Shown: in pieces, positions 56,864 to 58,087 of the stretch | Layout: each line of letters begins with the position of its first letter | Position numbering within the stretch: position 1 is the first letter of the stretch | IMG/VR virus record: IMGVR_UViG_3300008629_000005 | Coordinates: 1-58,087 of that record | Direction: 5' to 3' (one strand) | Source: a virus | Length of the DNA: 58,087 nucleotides | Made by a program: the position numbers and the translations under genes | Notes under the pieces: generated by a model | Database searches by the model: none | What the model saw: the letters and a program-made list of their open reading frames with translations, nothing else | Told to the model about the DNA's origin: nothing

Positions 56864-56869
56864 ATAGGT

Positions 56870-57313
56870 ATGAAAACAGTAATTTTTGATGTAGACGGAA
56901 CTATTGCCGATTGTGAACATAGGAGACATTTGGTAGACGGTTCTCAGCCTAAAGATTGGAATGAATTTAGGAGGCAAACAGCCTTCGATACACCAGTTGA
57001 ATGGGTTTGTAACATTGCAAAAAGATTCATTGCAGCTGGTGACCAAGTTGCATTCTTTTCAGCAAGGAATGAGTCAGAAAGAGCTGTTACCGAATCACAA
57101 ATTCATGAGTGGATTGGTGATGGTCATCAAGGTCTTTTTCTTAGACCTGATGGTTCATATGACCCTGATGAAGTATTCAAAGCAGAACTTGCTGACAAGT
57201 TTGAAGAAATTGGTGGTAAAATTGACCTTGTATTTGACGATAGGAACAAAGTCGTTGATATGTGGAGAGCAAGAGGAACCACTGTAGTTCAAGTTGCAGA
57301 TGGAGACTTCTAA
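56870..57313 (+). CDS. HAD phosphatase resembling the 3'-phosphatase domain of T4 polynucleotide kinase
   Basis: 147 residues. HAD motif I IFDVDGTIADCEHR (Asp8, Asp10), motif II FFSARNESERA near 63, a conserved Lys region and motif III LVFDDRNKVVDMWRARG near 124, ending in VVQVADGDF, close to the C-terminal end of T4 PseT. The N-terminal kinase domain of PseT is absent, so only end-healing phosphatase or nucleotidase activity is expected. Own early promoter. Confidence 0.85.
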   Translation: MKTVIFDVDGTIADCEHRRHLVDGSQPKDWNEFRRQTAFDTPVEWVCNIAKRFIAAGDQVAFFSARNESERAVTESQIHEWIGDGHQGLFLRPDGSYDPDEVFKAELADKFEEIGGKIDLVFDDRNKVVDMWRARGTTVVQVADGDF

Positions 57314-57319
57314 AGTAAC

Positions 57320-57327
57320 CCTAAATA
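57320..57327 (+). promoter_or_regulatory. Late-type box CCTAAATA, leaderless start
   Basis: Box, GTATT, ATG at 57333. Identical from TAAATA to the start codon to the box at 26756. Confidence 0.55.
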
Positions 57328-57332
57328 GTATT

Positions 57333-57548
57333 ATGAGAATTTTGACTATATTATTTCTGACAGCATCGTTATTTGCATGTGGTTCTATGGAAGTATTGGA
57401 CGGACTTTGTTATAATGACAGAGAAGGGACATTTCTATGTCCACCTGAACTAGAAGAGATACCAATTCAAGAGCCTATTGAGGAACCACTATGTAATCCA
57501 TTAGAGTCTTTAGAAGAGCAATTAGAATCGTGCATAATGGTGGCGTGA
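57333..57548 (+). CDS. Small predicted lipoprotein
   Basis: 71 residues. Signal peptide with lipobox LFAC (Cys14 or so), then a short mature part rich in Glu, Pro and Leu with four more Cys. The start at 57333 is fixed by late-box spacing; longer frames enter the phosphatase gene. Second lipoprotein of the window besides 36001 and CsgG. Could be a spanin-like or exclusion protein; not demonstrable. Confidence 0.65.
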   Translation: MRILTILFLTASLFACGSMEVLDGLCYNDREGTFLCPPELEEIPIQEPIEEPLCNPLESLEEQLESCIMVA

Positions 57549-57727
57549 TGATAAGAAAGACTTTAAAATCAGACGAAGTTATTGAAACGATAACACATAA
57601 AATTGCGCTCAAGAAAAAATTGAAAGAAGCTAAGACTAATGGGGAAGAACGCAAGGTTCAACTTATTCAGCTAAAAATAGATCAATTAGAAGATAAACTT
57701 CACTCCTCACCCCTTTCGAAAACCTAA
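57548..57727 (+). CDS. Small basic coiled-coil protein
   Basis: 59 residues from the ATG overlapping the previous stop (TGATG). Lys/Glu-rich helical protein with heptad hydrophobics (ITHKIALKKKLKEAK and QLIQLKIDQLEDKL). No family recognised. Its last codons contain the late box of the following gene. Confidence 0.65.
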   Translation: MIRKTLKSDEVIETITHKIALKKKLKEAKTNGEERKVQLIQLKIDQLEDKLHSSPLSKT

Positions 57728-57744
57728 ATAGTTCTATATTTAGG
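57723..57744 (+). promoter_or_regulatory. Late box CCTAAATA as left arm of a hairpin covering the next ribosome-binding site
   Basis: CCTAAATA (57723-57730) pairs perfectly with TATTTAGG (57737-57744), which overlaps the AGGAGG at 57742-57747. Predicted late +1 is 57736, so late RNA lacks the left arm and leaves the site free. Confidence 0.65.
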
Positions 57745-57753
57745 AGGAAGCAT

Positions 57754-58087
57754 ATGGCATATGCAGATGAAAAAGCAAGTGTAGATGAAAAAATTTTAGG
57801 AATCCAAAGAGCCATTGACTGGATAGAAGGTGTTAATTCAAATACCTTTGGCCCAAATGGAGATACTGATGCGGAGGCATTAGCACACACAACTACAACA
57901 ACGGGTGGTGGTGATGCGTATTTTGCATGGTGGAGAACTCAATTTCCGACAGCTGATGAAACCACAACTGGTGGTAGCACTAGAGCAACTTCCTTAGTTA
58001 GGGGAGTCTATAAGGTGTGGAAAAATTGGAGTGACAATGGTGAAGATGTCGCAGCTCAAGAAGGTGCAGCTGCTCTGACCAAACTAA
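57754..58087 (+). CDS. Probable structural protein, N-terminal part (continues past window)
   Basis: 111 visible residues, no stop before the window end. AGGAGG six bases before ATG 57754. Soluble, rich in Ala, Thr, Gly and Trp (YFAWWRTQFPTADETTTGG, VYKVWKNWSDNGED), without signal peptide. Late control with hairpin gating and composition suggest a virion or fibre-associated protein. No family recognised. Confidence 0.6.
   Translation, partial: MAYADEKASVDEKILGIQRAIDWIEGVNSNTFGPNGDTDAEALAHTTTTTGGGDAYFAWWRTQFPTADETTTGGSTRATSLVRGVYKVWKNWSDNGEDVAAQEGAAALTKL

Overview
The window is a block of a tailed phage genome of the T4-like myovirus type. It is AT-rich, tightly packed, and every gene I can support lies on the + strand. 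T4 core genes are recognisable by motifs and order: necks gp13 and gp14, gp15, terminases gp16 and gp17, sheath and tube gp18 and gp19, portal gp20, protease gp21, scaffold gp22, capsid gp23, UvsY, UvsW, late sigma gp55, gp47/gp46, clamp gp45, clamp loader gp44/gp62, RegA, DNA polymerase gp43, UvsX and helicase gp41. Several 2-oxoglutarate oxygenases, a peptide deformylase, Hsp20, a CobS/CobT-like pair and a sigma-70-like promoter set are typical of marine T4-like phages. There are no photosynthesis genes, so a heterotrophic Gram-negative marine host (for example SAR11- or OM43-like) is my inference, not proven.

Layout. 1-600: C-terminal end of a repeat-rich structural or fibre protein. 622-5419: accessory genes (glycosyltransferase-like protein, two oxygenases, unknowns, a small membrane protein). 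5461-19723: virion assembly genes. 19769-26756: recombination and late transcription (UvsY, UvsW, gp55, gp47, gp46). 26769-29691: a nuclease-like protein with a cationic helical tail, peptide deformylase, an oxygenase and tRNA-Asp. 29746-33934: a VWA/metalloprotease-like protein and a MoxR-type AAA+ ATPase with two small genes between them. 33990-37471: DUF3310-like gene, clamp, clamp loader, RegA. 37514-37989: small membrane genes. 38091-45106: curli-like secretion and amyloid operon ending in a CHASE2 adenylate cyclase. 45214-49643: Hsp20, peroxiredoxin, cytosine-C5 methyltransferase, TET/JBP-like dioxygenase, T4-type lysozyme. 49667-57727: polymerase, IscU-like scaffold, nuclease, ParB-like protein, UvsX, gp41, a PseT-type phosphatase and small genes. 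57754-end: start of a probable structural protein.

The most striking system is 38091-45106. Two small membrane/coiled-coil proteins, CsgF-like and CsgG-like proteins, two secreted curlin-like repeat proteins, a FecR-domain protein, three tiny membrane proteins and a full-length CHASE2 class III adenylate cyclase are packed head to tail behind a late promoter. This looks like a phage-encoded amyloid export system combined with a cAMP sensor/effector.

Regulation can be read from the sequence. T4-type late boxes (consensus NNTAAATA) precede most late units. At eight genes the ATG lies exactly 5 nt after the box, where T4 late transcription would begin, predicting leaderless mRNAs. Early or middle promoters of TTGACA/TATAAT type, four of them sharing a CCTTGACAATG core, likewise often place the ATG 6-7 nt after the -10 box. 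Late mRNAs that do have leaders tend to start with a small hairpin, and two promoters lie within the left arm of a hairpin, as known for T4 gene e.
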